Positions 17,888 through 27,464 of a DNA stretch of 64,000 nt are shown here, piece by piece. Position 1 is the stretch's first letter. Each line of letters starts with the position of its first letter. Position numbers and translations under genes: made by a program. Under the pieces are notes generated by a model. The model was not told the origin of the DNA and searched no databases. It saw only the letters and a program-made list of their open reading frames with translations. Source of the stretch: Clostridia bacterium (lineage in GTDB: Bacteria > Bacillota > Clostridia > Christensenellales > Borkfalkiaceae); the NCBI GenBank assembly GCA_900771345.1, contig CAAGNQ010000027.1:1-64000 (forward strand). Direction: 5' to 3'.

Positions 17888-17953
17888 TCATTTTGAATAC
17901 ACACAAACATAAAATTGTGTTATAATTATTAGTGTGAGTATTCAAAATGAATA
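17888..17953. promoter_or_regulatory. Operator-like inverted repeats around the SLOG gene promoter
   Basis: TCATTTTGAATACACAC (17888-17904) is the inverse of GTGTG-TATTCAAAATGA (17932-17950, with a 2-base AG insertion). Each arm also contains its own palindrome, TTCA-N3-TGAA, best seen as TATTCAAAATGAATA (17939-17953). The -10 box TATAAT (17921-17926) lies between them. Probable binding sites for the neighbouring XRE protein. Confidence 0.65.
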
Positions 17954-17971
17954 CTTTGGGAGTTTTTTATT

Positions 17972-18523
17972 ATGGAAAAACATAATTCGTGTGCTTTTTT
18001 TGGTCATAGAAATGTTGAAATAACCGAAGAGTTAAAGCAAAAAGTTAGGAAAACTATAAAATCTTTAATTGTTAATTATAATGTACGAGAATTCTTGTTT
18101 GGTAGTCGAAGCAATTTTGATTATCTTTGTCATTTGATAGTTACTGAACTAAAAGAAAAATATCCCAACATAAAGAGAATATCATATACTTGTAGAAATG
18201 AAGGGTGTATATTAGAGAATGAGAGAGAAAAATGGGAAAAAATCTATTCTTATTTTCAAAAGCAAGAAGTTCACCTACTTGGCGTTGAAGAAGAATTTGA
18301 ACACAAAACTAAATATAGGTCTGGTAAAGCAAGATATGTAGAACGAAATCAGGCTATGATAGATAATAGCGACTATTGTGTGTTTTATTATGATAAAAAC
18401 TATCAGCCCAAGATGAGAAAATACTCTAAAAAAAGTTTAGGTTATTATCAACCCAAAAGTGGAACAGCACTTGCATTTGCTTACGCTAAACAAAAGAAAA
18501 AAATTTTAATAAACATATTATGA
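17972..18523 (+). CDS. SLOG-domain protein (YpsA/DUF1273-like)
   Basis: 183-aa protein starting with the FFGHRNVEIT motif typical of the YpsA/DUF1273 branch of the SLOG superfamily, a Rossmann-like fold that binds nucleotide-type ligands. Further family features are the LFGSRSNFDYLC block, a basic RNQAMIDNSDYCVFYYD block and the SGTALAFAYAKQKKK end. SLOG proteins bind or process nucleotide ligands and several take part in stress or defence. The ribosome site GGGAG is present. The divergent XRE gene is its probable repressor. Confidence 0.75.
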   Translation: MEKHNSCAFFGHRNVEITEELKQKVRKTIKSLIVNYNVREFLFGSRSNFDYLCHLIVTELKEKYPNIKRISYTCRNEGCILENEREKWEKIYSYFQKQEVHLLGVEEEFEHKTKYRSGKARYVERNQAMIDNSDYCVFYYDKNYQPKMRKYSKKSLGYYQPKSGTALAFAYAKQKKKILINIL

Positions 18524-18593
18524 TATAAAAAAGACTACTTGATAATAATCGTTTGTTTGATTTTGAAAATCTTGAAATTGAATAAAATACAAT

Positions 18594-18631
18594 TAAAAAA
18601 GCGTGGAGCAGTTAATTTTGCTCCACGCTTT
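18594..18631 (-). terminator. Terminator of groESL
   Basis: 12-bp stem AAGCGTGGAGCA/TGCTCCACGCTT (18599-18610 / 18619-18630) followed by TTTTTT on the minus strand; can also serve the convergent SLOG gene. Confidence 0.88.
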
Positions 18632-18652
18632 AGTTTTTCTTTTTTGGGTTTA

Positions 18653-20582
<1,930 letters not shown>

Positions 20583-20600
20583 TTTAATTACCTCCTAAAT

Positions 20601-20627
20601 TTAGCACTCTCTTTGCTCAAGTGCTAA
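20601..20627. promoter_or_regulatory. CIRCE operator (HrcA site)
   Basis: TTAGCACTC-N9-AAGTGCTAA matches the CIRCE consensus (TTAGCACTC-N9-GAGTGCTAA) with one substitution in the right arm. It lies at the expected transcription start of groES, so HrcA-mediated heat-shock control is expected. Confidence 0.93.
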
Positions 20628-20632
20628 CACCT

Positions 20633-20660
20633 ATTATACACGCATAAAAATATTTGTCAA
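20633..20660 (-). promoter_or_regulatory. Sigma-A promoter of groESL
   Basis: Minus-strand TTGACA (20660-20655), 16-bp spacer, TATAAT (20638-20633), directly upstream of CIRCE. Confidence 0.85.
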
Positions 20661-20723
20661 TAGTTTATGGCATAAATTCCCAAATTTTCAAATAATTTTT
20701 TTGTCGATTCTCTTAATTAACGC

Positions 20724-20756
20724 AAATAAGGAAACATACAAGTCGTTTCCTTATTT
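20724..20756 (-). terminator. Terminator of the kinase-pqqD-DUF1846 operon
   Basis: 12-bp inverted repeat AAATAAGGAAAC/GTTTCCTTATTT (20724-20735 / 20745-20756) with no run-on gene beyond. Confidence 0.75.
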
Positions 20757-20793
20757 ATATATGCAACTATTTTGTTTTTTAATATCGGCTAGT

Positions 20794-22269
20794 TTAATTT
20801 TTAACTGTTTGCCTTCTCGGCTCGTAAGTAACGTTTATCCCAAGTTTTTTAAGGGTTTTTTCGTCCACGTGGGATAAAATTACAGTCGAATGAAATTCCG
20901 AGCCTTTAAGTTTTGAAAGTTGTTCTAGCGCAATCTTTGCCTTTTCGTCAGACGCTGCGCACACGGCTAGAGAAAGCAAAATTTCATCAGTATGAAGTCT
21001 TGGATTTACGCTACCCATATGATTTACTTTTAACTTCTGAATAGGCTCTATAATGGTTGATGAAATAAGTTCAATCTCGTCGTCAATTCCACCCAAAACC
21101 TTGAGCGCATTCAATAAAACTGCTGCACTTGCGCCTAAAAGTTTACCCGTTTTGCCCGTAACTATCTGTCCGTTAGGTAGTTCTAGAGCACAACTAGGCG
21201 AATCGGTAATCCTTTCTTTTTCTAATGCATATTTAACAACCACTCTGTCGTTTATCGAGATATTCATTCTTTGCATCAAAATCTCAATCTTAGAAAGCGC
21301 TTCTTTTCCTATCGTTCCCTTTCTAACTTCTATCATTGACGAATAGTAACGGCGAATTATCTCTTGCTTGCACGCTCTGGCAACCTCTTGCTCGTCGTCT
21401 ATGCAGTACCCTGCCATATTAACGCCCATATCGGTTGGCGATTTATAGGGCGATTTACCCATAATCTTATTGAGCATAGCAGAAAGCACGGGAAAAACCT
21501 CTATATCTCTGTTATAATTGACTGCCATTTTGCCATAGGCTTCTAGATGGAAAGGGTCAATCATATTCATATCGTTAAGGTCTGCAGTTGCCGCCTCGTA
21601 GGCCGCGTTTACAGGGTGGTTAAGTGGCAAATTCCAAACGGGGAAGGTCTCGTACTTTGCGTATCCAGCCTTTATCCCTCGCTTGTTTTCGTGATATAAC
21701 TGCGACAAACAGGTAGCCATCTTTCCACTACCAGGCCCCGGTGCAGTAACCACCACTAACGGACGAGTAGTAACAATATACTCATTCTTTCCAAACCCTT
21801 CGTCGCTAACAATTTTTTCAACCTCTGACGGATAACCGTCGATTGCATAATGCAAGTAAACCTTAATTCCAAGCATTTCGAGGCGTTTTTTGAATGTCAC
21901 AACAGCAGGCTGTTCTGCAAATCTAGTTAGCACCACACTACCCACGTAAAATCCTTTTGTTTTAAAAATATCAATAAGCCTTAACACGTCAAGGTCGTAA
22001 GTAATTCCAAGGTCGCTTCTGCATTTGTTTTTCTCAATATCGTTAGCGTTGATGACGATTAAAAACTCTGCCTGTTCTTTAAGTTGCAATAGCATTTTAA
22101 TCTTAATATCAGGCTCAAAGCCAGGCAACACTCTAGACGCGTGGTAATCGTCAAACAATTTGCCACCAAACTCTAGATATAATTTATCGCCGAACATTGC
22201 AATCCTTTCTAAAATCTTTGCAGACTGCATTTCTACGTATTTAGAATTATCGAATCCCGTTTTTCCCAT
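20794..22269 (-). CDS. DUF1846 family protein (UPF0371)
   Basis: 491-aa cytosolic protein that matches the DUF1846 family throughout: GFDNSKYVEMQSAKILERI at the N-terminus, the P-loop-like APGPGSGKMATCLSQLYHE at ~175-193, and CALELPNGQIVTGKTGKLLG. The family is common in Firmicutes and its biochemical role is not established. Here it is third in an operon behind an HPrK-like kinase and a PqqD-like protein (14-bp gap). Confidence 0.92.
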   Translation of the reverse strand: MGKTGFDNSKYVEMQSAKILERIAMFGDKLYLEFGGKLFDDYHASRVLPGFEPDIKIKMLLQLKEQAEFLIVINANDIEKNKCRSDLGITYDLDVLRLIDIFKTKGFYVGSVVLTRFAEQPAVVTFKKRLEMLGIKVYLHYAIDGYPSEVEKIVSDEGFGKNEYIVTTRPLVVVTAPGPGSGKMATCLSQLYHENKRGIKAGYAKYETFPVWNLPLNHPVNAAYEAATADLNDMNMIDPFHLEAYGKMAVNYNRDIEVFPVLSAMLNKIMGKSPYKSPTDMGVNMAGYCIDDEQEVARACKQEIIRRYYSSMIEVRKGTIGKEALSKIEILMQRMNISINDRVVVKYALEKERITDSPSCALELPNGQIVTGKTGKLLGASAAVLLNALKVLGGIDDEIELISSTIIEPIQKLKVNHMGSVNPRLHTDEILLSLAVCAASDEKAKIALEQLSKLKGSEFHSTVILSHVDEKTLKKLGINVTYEPRRQTVKN

Positions 22270-22283
22270 AGTAAAATTTTTCC

Positions 22284-22550
22284 CTATTTTATAAGTTTTG
22301 CCTCTGTTAATTTGCTAATAAACTTTTTCACGTCTTCTTCTGCTTTGCTTCTCTCAACGTCATACTCTGAAAGAAGGGCAGAAACGAGTTGCTCTTCCGA
22401 CTTATCAGTAGACAACTCTTTCCACAAAAACGCTGCTGTTGAGTTTAAATTAACTATTCCGTTAAATTCCTTAATAGCCTCTCCAACGGCAACTACGATA
22501 AAACTACCTGCAACCTCACGAAGCAAATATCCGTCTTTAATTTTCATCAC
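22284..22550 (-). CDS. PqqD family protein
   Basis: 88-aa protein with the PqqD-type winged-helix pattern: LREVAGSFIVVAVGEA, FNGIVNLNSTAAFLWKEL and a C-terminal helical segment VKKFISKLTEAKLI. PqqD-like proteins are recognition elements that bind leader peptides of ribosomally made, modified peptides. It overlaps the upstream kinase gene by 4 bp. No radical SAM, cyclase or leader-peptide gene is next to it in the window. Confidence 0.87.
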   Translation of the reverse strand: MMKIKDGYLLREVAGSFIVVAVGEAIKEFNGIVNLNSTAAFLWKELSTDKSEEQLVSALLSEYDVERSKAEEDVKKFISKLTEAKLIK

Positions 22551-23266
22551 TTATCTCCTTTCATTGTGTTATAGGAAAGTTTAGCAGCAGAAATATCCAT
22601 ATTGCATTCTAAATAATACTTATCCACAGAATTTAGCATTTTGTCTATAATATTTATAAGGTTATCCAACTTGTTTTCTGCAGTAGGTCTTATGGTTTGC
22701 TCGAAAATCACTAAAAGCATTTCCCTATTATTGCTCTCCCTTATGCGATTTTCCTTAGATTTACTTATTCTGCAAATAGCCTTTAATTTTCCACGCGTAT
22801 TTTCCCCTAGATGGTGTTTACCCGTCCAAGGCGTTCCGTAAACGTAAAATTCTCCGTCAATAAGTCTAATTATTGGCTTATCATCATTGACCATAACGGC
22901 TTTATCCCCTAAAAGTTCACGCCATAGCCTCGTGTGAGTGGACTTGCCCGTTCCACTAGGTGCAGTGAATAAATAAACCTCGCCGTCTACCATTACTGCG
23001 CTCGAATGAAATACGATTCCATCTCCTCTCTCAAGAAGATAGTCGCAAAGTTTTCTAAAAAGCGCAAGACTTTCTAAATAAGAGTCAGGATATTGATACT
23101 GCTCGTTTGAATTGCTCCTTTCCCTTTCAATATCTTCGTTAGTTATTTTTGCAATAAATTTAGGCTCGTCATCACCGTCGTACTCATACTGCTGACAAAT
23201 GGTCACCGTGTATCTATATCTAATATCAGCATCAAAAACGACGTCTGCAATTTTATATCTTTTCAT
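22547..23266 (-). CDS. HPr kinase-like P-loop protein
   Basis: 239-aa protein with an HPrK-C-like nucleotide-binding core: HSSAV (88-92), the P-loop PSGTGKST (103-110), NDDKP (127-131) and the GTPWTGKHHLG block. It lacks the HPrK N-terminal domain, so it is not the carbon-catabolite HPr kinase. Related stand-alone kinases sit beside PqqD genes; one in a lasso-peptide cluster (paeninodin) phosphorylates the peptide. Substrate here unknown. It starts the operon with PqqD and DUF1846 and has its own sigma-A promoter. Confidence 0.85.
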   Translation of the reverse strand: MKRYKIADVVFDADIRYRYTVTICQQYEYDGDDEPKFIAKITNEDIERERSNSNEQYQYPDSYLESLALFRKLCDYLLERGDGIVFHSSAVMVDGEVYLFTAPSGTGKSTHTRLWRELLGDKAVMVNDDKPIIRLIDGEFYVYGTPWTGKHHLGENTRGKLKAICRISKSKENRIRESNNREMLLVIFEQTIRPTAENKLDNLINIIDKMLNSVDKYYLECNMDISAAKLSYNTMKGDK

Positions 23267-23304
23267 AATTCTCCCTTATCAAAAATTACAAAAATACATA
23301 TATT

Positions 23305-23333
23305 ATTTTATCAAAGGGTTTAATGTTTGTCAA
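23305..23333 (-). promoter_or_regulatory. Promoter of the HPrK-like kinase operon
   Basis: Minus-strand TTGACA (23333-23328), 17-bp spacer, TAAAAT (23310-23305), ~40 bp from the start codon; back-to-back with the apbE promoter. Confidence 0.82.
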
Positions 23334-23340
23334 TATAAAT

Positions 23341-23369
23341 TTGATTTTTATCTTACTTTTGTGTATAAT
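23341..23369 (+). promoter_or_regulatory. Promoter of apbE
   Basis: TTGATT (23341-23346), 17-bp spacer, TATAAT (23364-23369), about 42 bp before the start codon. Confidence 0.8.
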
Positions 23370-23411
23370 ATTACTAAATTAACGCTAACCATATTTTTTG
23401 AGAGGAATAAT

Positions 23412-24497
23412 ATGAAAAGAATACTTTCTATCGCATTGTTTATGATATTAATTTTCGTATCTTGCTTTTCTTTTTCGTGTGCGTCTAACACTTACTCTCA
23501 CAGTTTTTATTATTTTAATACGCAAATTCAACTGCATAGCAAAAACTCAAAAAATTTTGAAAAAGCCGTCTCTGAACTTGACCAATATTTTTTTTCGTTA
23601 GAACAAACTTTTTCAGTTAGCGAAGAAAACTCTTTTATAAACTCTTTTAACAGTTCAGAAAAAGGCAGTCTATTTACTCTAGATACGGATTTTAAAAAGG
23701 AAATTTTTGAACTTTGCACTTTTAGTTATAATTTTACCGACAAAAAGTTTAATCCCGCGATATTTCCTCTTGTAAAACTTTGGCAATTTTATCCTAACTA
23801 CCCCGTATCAAACTTTGAGCCACCAAATGACGAGGAAATATCTAACATTCTTTCTTCTGGAATAACTGATTTTTCTAAAATTGCCATTGATGAGAATGAT
23901 TTTCTAATAAAGCCATTATCTTCAATGCAACTTGATTTAGGGGGAATACTCAAAGGTTATGCGCTCGATAAAGCCAGTGAAATTCTTGCCTTAAACGGCA
24001 TAAATAAGGGATATATAAACGTTGGAAGCAGTAGTTTATATTTGCTTGAAGTTGACTCGCTGGGCGTTCGCCATCCGAGAGCAACCCAAAACAAGCCTTT
24101 AATTTTAGACCTTTCACTTAAAAAACAAAAGAATCTTTTTGTTTCAACCAGTGGGGATTACGAAAAAACTTATGCTTATAACGATAAAGTCTATTCGCAT
24201 ATTATAGACAACAAGACGGGCAAACCTGCCGACACAAATATTTTAAGCGCAACTCTTATCGGCCAAAACGGTGGGCTTTTGGATGCCTTCTCCACGGCTC
24301 TATGCCTATGCACTCACAACTCTGGTGATGAAAGTTCCGAACTTATTACGTTTATGAATAAAATTCTGCTTTCATATCCTAAGACCAAGATTTTTGTAGT
24401 ATATTCTGACGGAGATAATAAGGAAATTTTAACAAATCAAAAGCAGGGCGAGAATTTCACCCTGCTAGATACAGACTATAAAATAGTTAATATATAA
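23412..24497 (+). CDS. apbE: FAD:protein FMN transferase (ApbE), lipoprotein
   Basis: 361-aa extracytoplasmic, membrane-anchored enzyme that attaches FMN from FAD to Thr/Ser of flavoproteins such as Rnf or Nqr subunits. Signal peptide with a lipidation Cys at 18 or 23. Conserved blocks: SVSEENSFINSFN, the catalytic LDLGGILKGYALDKA, YINVGSSS, HIIDNKTGKPAD and the Mg-binding LDAFSTAL. The ATG at 23412 with GAGAGG upstream was chosen because the extension to 23199 overlaps the promoter. No flavinylated partner is encoded in the window. Confidence 0.94.
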   Translation: MKRILSIALFMILIFVSCFSFSCASNTYSHSFYYFNTQIQLHSKNSKNFEKAVSELDQYFFSLEQTFSVSEENSFINSFNSSEKGSLFTLDTDFKKEIFELCTFSYNFTDKKFNPAIFPLVKLWQFYPNYPVSNFEPPNDEEISNILSSGITDFSKIAIDENDFLIKPLSSMQLDLGGILKGYALDKASEILALNGINKGYINVGSSSLYLLEVDSLGVRHPRATQNKPLILDLSLKKQKNLFVSTSGDYEKTYAYNDKVYSHIIDNKTGKPADTNILSATLIGQNGGLLDAFSTALCLCTHNSGDESSELITFMNKILLSYPKTKIFVVYSDGDNKEILTNQKQGENFTLLDTDYKIVNI

Positions 24498-24509
24498 ACT
24501 CTTTATTCG

Positions 24510-24536
24510 GTCGAGATTTTATCTCGACTTTTTTTA
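24510..24536. terminator. Bidirectional terminator between apbE and the ABC permease
   Basis: GTCGAGAT (24510-24517) pairs with ATCTCGAC (24521-24528), then a T-run. Confidence 0.85.
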
Positions 24537-25292
24537 TTTCCATTCCCCTGCTTTTTTTGAAAGTGCGTTAAATACCGATTCAACTATAACTCCAAATATT
24601 ACGGCAAAGCAGACGATTGCAAGCATTCTAGCCGTTTCAAAATAAACCTTAGAAGTATTTAACATAAACCCTATTGAGTTAGCCGTTTGCGATATTACTT
24701 CTGCCGCCACCATAAGTTTAAAGTTAAGCGATATTCCACTACCTATTCCACTATAAATTGCAGGAAAAAGTTGAGGCAATTCCACGCTTAAAAACAAGGC
24801 CCTCTCGTCTGCACCGTCCACTCTTCCTGCCTCTATTACGCTTTTATCAATTGAAAAAAACGAACTGTCAATATGCGTAAACGAGGTAGGCAAAACTACG
24901 ATAGTGGTAACTATAACGGGTGCAATTTTCGAGTCCGTCCAAAAAAGCAAAAGCAAAACTATAGCAATAGTGGGAAGGGCTCGCATAATGCTTATTATAG
25001 GGGATATTAATCCTCTAGCAAATTTAACCTTGTTAGAAAGAAGGGCAAGCAAAAATGCTAGACCAAAAGAAATCACAAAAGCAATCAAACTTCTCAATAT
25101 GGAATTAAGAAAGGATAGATAAAAATCTTTGTTTTTAAAGAGCGCGAAAAACTCTTCTGCCGTTCTCTTTATCGACGGAAGAATATACTCGCTACCGACT
25201 TTAATAGATATCACGCCCCATATTAAAAACAAAGCGATAATCGTAGTTAAAGGTAATATTAAGTTTAATATCTTTTCTCTTTTTATTTTCAT
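24534..25292 (-). CDS. ABC transporter permease (SsuC/TauC-like family)
   Basis: 252-aa inner-membrane subunit with about six transmembrane helices and the NitT/TauT-type EAA region (SVIEAGRVDGADERALFLSV, ~145-165) that docks to the ATPase. It directly follows the binding-protein gene, with no gap. No ATPase gene is present beside it, so the ATPase must be shared or encoded elsewhere. Substrates of the family include taurine, nitrate, sulfonates and thiamine precursors; none can be assigned. Confidence 0.9.
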   Translation of the reverse strand: MKIKREKILNLILPLTTIIALFLIWGVISIKVGSEYILPSIKRTAEEFFALFKNKDFYLSFLNSILRSLIAFVISFGLAFLLALLSNKVKFARGLISPIISIMRALPTIAIVLLLLFWTDSKIAPVIVTTIVVLPTSFTHIDSSFFSIDKSVIEAGRVDGADERALFLSVELPQLFPAIYSGIGSGISLNFKLMVAAEVISQTANSIGFMLNTSKVYFETARMLAIVCFAVIFGVIVESVFNALSKKAGEWK

Positions 25293-26306
25293 TTACTTTG
25301 CAATCTCAGTAGTCATTTGCTGTTTATTTAGAACTACCCTAAAAGTTAGGTCAGGAACTAATCCTTGTCCTATAACGCCGACGACTTTATCTTTTAATTG
25401 TTTTATCGAACCTATTTTTTCCGTGCTCATAATATAGAGATTTCCGTGAGTAACCACCGAAACTAATTTATAAGTATCCGAAGAATTGGCCTTATATAAC
25501 TTGCTCGCGGCGTTTACAGGGATTATAACGATATCTCCCTCTCCCTTTTGAACGGCACTACCTATCTTTGAAGATGCTACAACCTTATAAGAAAACTCTT
25601 TGCCCGTTCCAAAATTTTCGCCGTCGTTAATATACTTTGCTATCGCAAGGGCAGGCGCTCCGTACGGTGCAACGACGCTTATCTTTTCCCCATTAAAACT
25701 TCCCGAACAGTCACCCGAATAAAACAAATCGTCTTCAACAGCCTTTGCGCTTAACGGCTCAATGCTCATTATATCCTGAATATAGTTTTTTACTGCACTT
25801 TTAGCATCACTGCCATCTTGCCAGTATATTTTACAGCCATCAACTACGCTAGAGGTAATATTTGCCACTTTTAACGACGCCGCAACCCCTTTTTCAAGGT
25901 GCGTATTTACTGCATTAACGGCAAGTTCAGTATTTTCTTTTATCCATTGCAGGTTATCGTTAAAACCTTGCGCCATAGTAGTTATCACACTAGGATAAGT
26001 GTTAAGCAAACTTTGCTTAACTAAAACCACAGCCTGTGGATAGACCTTGTTTTGGCTATCATATAACTCTTGCAAGTCCATTCTATACCAAGTCTTGTCG
26101 CTTGATTCTTTTGTTAATTGAGTTGCCTCAGGTTCAGGAAGTAACCCCACGTTTAATTTGCCACTTTTTAGCATACGTGTCATATCGTCTGCGCTCGAGT
26201 AATACTTAATTTGAACAACGCCTTGAGTATTATTTTTACACCCCACTACGCAAAAAGCAGTAACACATAGAATTATGGCTAATAAGGTGCTTAAAAGTTT
26301 TTTCAT
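25293..26306 (-). CDS. ABC transporter substrate-binding lipoprotein with permuted halves
   Basis: 337-aa lipoprotein (lipobox VVGC, Cys23) of the NitT/TauT-like binding-protein class. The domain order is unusual. The half that normally ends such proteins (IKYYSSADDMTRML, LLPEPEATQL, MDLQELYD, YPQAVVLVK) comes first, residues ~30-190. The half that normally begins them (ISVVAPYGAPALAIAKY, VASSKIGSAVQ, IPVNAASKLY, VTHGNLYIM, VGVIGQGLVPDLTF) comes second, ~207-337. The junction contains Cys200-Ser-Gly-Ser, reminiscent of a mature lipoprotein N-terminus. The ATG at 26306 has an AAGGAG site. It is preceded by a leader with an attenuator-like structure. Confidence 0.85.
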   Translation of the reverse strand: MKKLLSTLLAIILCVTAFCVVGCKNNTQGVVQIKYYSSADDMTRMLKSGKLNVGLLPEPEATQLTKESSDKTWYRMDLQELYDSQNKVYPQAVVLVKQSLLNTYPSVITTMAQGFNDNLQWIKENTELAVNAVNTHLEKGVAASLKVANITSSVVDGCKIYWQDGSDAKSAVKNYIQDIMSIEPLSAKAVEDDLFYSGDCSGSFNGEKISVVAPYGAPALAIAKYINDGENFGTGKEFSYKVVASSKIGSAVQKGEGDIVIIPVNAASKLYKANSSDTYKLVSVVTHGNLYIMSTEKIGSIKQLKDKVVGVIGQGLVPDLTFRVVLNKQQMTTEIAK

Positions 26307-26321
26307 ATAATTTCTCCTTAA

Positions 26322-26441
26322 AAAATAAACTCCCTTCGCTAATTGCAAAGGGAGGGACGCGAATCATCAAGGCGCTTTTGCGCCTTGCTAGTTCCATAAT
26401 CTTAAGCCCTTTGCTATTAGGACGAACCTTTTAGTTTAGGT
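26322..26441 (-). promoter_or_regulatory. Attenuator-like RNA leader of the ABC operon (candidate riboswitch)
   Basis: The ~135-nt leader read on the minus strand contains a CTA-GTTC/GAAC-TAG helix, a perfect 8-bp hairpin CAAGGCGC-AAAA-GCGCCTTG (26387-26368), and a terminator CTCCCTTTGC/GCGAAGGGAG (26354-26330) followed by TTTATTTTTT, 16-20 bases before the ribosome site. An upstream element GCAAAGGG (26414-26407) is perfectly complementary to the 5' arm of the terminator (CCCTTTGC) and could act as antiterminator. I cannot match it to a known riboswitch class. Confidence 0.65.
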
Positions 26442-26447
26442 ACTTAT

Positions 26448-26476
26448 ATTATATATTAAAATGTGAATTTTGTCAA
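26448..26476 (-). promoter_or_regulatory. Promoter of the ABC transporter operon
   Basis: Minus-strand TTGACA (26476-26471), 17-bp spacer, TATAAT (26453-26448): full consensus, just after the spoIIID stop codon. Confidence 0.85.
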
Positions 26477-26485
26477 TCAAATAAA

Positions 26486-26740
26486 CTAATATTGATTCTT
26501 TTTATACTTTCGTTTAGTAGCCTCTCCTCCACGAATGTGCCTTTCCCTTAAGTTAATTAGTAGCACTTTCTTGACCTTTTTATACAAAATTTTGTCAATT
26601 TGTTTTAGCCTTTCGGTAACGTCTTTATGAACGGTTGACTTGCTGACGCCGAAAACGGACGCCGTGCTTCTCACCGTTGAGCCTGTCTTAACGATATACT
26701 CTGCTTCGTCAACAATCCTATCAATAATTTCTATTCGCAT
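26486..26740 (-). CDS. spoIIID: Sporulation transcriptional regulator SpoIIID
   Basis: 84-aa DNA-binding protein that switches mother-cell gene expression in sporulation (sigma-E stage). It has the conserved RIVDEAEYIVKTGSTVRSTASVFGVSKSTVHKDVTERL helix-turn-helix region and the basic tail RHIRGGEATKRKY. Length as in Bacillus and Clostridia. AAGGGG ribosome site. It implies spore-forming ancestry, though the presence of a full sporulation set cannot be judged from this window. Confidence 0.97.
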   Translation of the reverse strand: MRIEIIDRIVDEAEYIVKTGSTVRSTASVFGVSKSTVHKDVTERLKQIDKILYKKVKKVLLINLRERHIRGGEATKRKYKKNQY

Positions 26741-26809
26741 TTATTATTCCCCTTTATGTTGAATAATAATTCTTATGCGAATTTTCGACAAATTATGATA
26801 ATATAAGTT

Positions 26810-27454
26810 TTATTTCTTTTTTCTAAAAATTTCTATTATATCAAAGTTTAAAAAGGCATAAATTCCCTTATTTTGCGAGTTTCTTTCTAGTATATCAAAA
26901 ACAAGTTTTATCAAATTGTAACCAATTGCGCCTGCGATTCCACCCACGATAAGCCCACCTATTACGTCAGAAAGGTAGTGTGCTACAAGGTAAATTCTAG
27001 ATAGCCCCATTAAAATAGGGATTATAAGTAACCAAAAACTTTTCTTTCTGTTCGTAGATAGAAAAAGCGCCGTCATCGAAGTGGTTGCTACCGTGGTATG
27101 CCCCGACGGGAATGAAAACTCACTCTGAATATACCCACCTACGTTTAGCCAAATCTGCCTAAATTCCTCAAAAGTATAAGGTCTAGGCCTTGCCACCGAA
27201 GGCTTAAGTATGAGGTTAGTAAAAAGCGAGCCAACCCCTATTGCTAAAAGCACGCAAAATCCTGACTTTCTAGTCTTTTTAAATAATAAAAGCACTGCTC
27301 CTAACACCAAAAAGAATATGCCACCGTTCCCAAAAATCGTTATAAACTCAAAAAAAGGCGTAAAAAAACCACCTGCAATTTTCTCTAACCCTGAAACGCA
27401 AGAAAATGCAAAACTATCCATTCCCTTAAACGTTATATTTAACCATTCTGCCAT
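26810..27454 (-). CDS. PAP2-family membrane phosphatase
   Basis: 214-aa membrane protein with the type-2 phosphatidic acid phosphatase signature in three parts: KPSVARPRP, FPSGHTTVA (catalytic His) and RIYLVAHYLSDV. Members dephosphorylate lipid phosphates, including undecaprenyl pyrophosphate or phosphatidate. About five-six hydrophobic helices. It follows hisJ by 10 bp and may be the last gene of the his transcript; the link to histidine is probably incidental. Confidence 0.88.
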   Translation of the reverse strand: MAEWLNITFKGMDSFAFSCVSGLEKIAGGFFTPFFEFITIFGNGGIFFLVLGAVLLLFKKTRKSGFCVLLAIGVGSLFTNLILKPSVARPRPYTFEEFRQIWLNVGGYIQSEFSFPSGHTTVATTSMTALFLSTNRKKSFWLLIIPILMGLSRIYLVAHYLSDVIGGLIVGGIAGAIGYNLIKLVFDILERNSQNKGIYAFLNFDIIEIFRKKK

Positions 27455-27464
27455 ATTGTTCCCT

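Noticed and set aside
26355..26400. GATGATTCGCG in the ABC leader, similar to the 5' part of the THF riboswitch
   Set aside because: The partner strand (GGTGAATCA-type) and the other THF blocks are absent and the order is wrong.
26395..26425. ATGGAACTAGC in the ABC leader as a T-box
   Set aside because: The T-box core is not complete, there is no specifier loop, and the gene is not an amino-acid gene.
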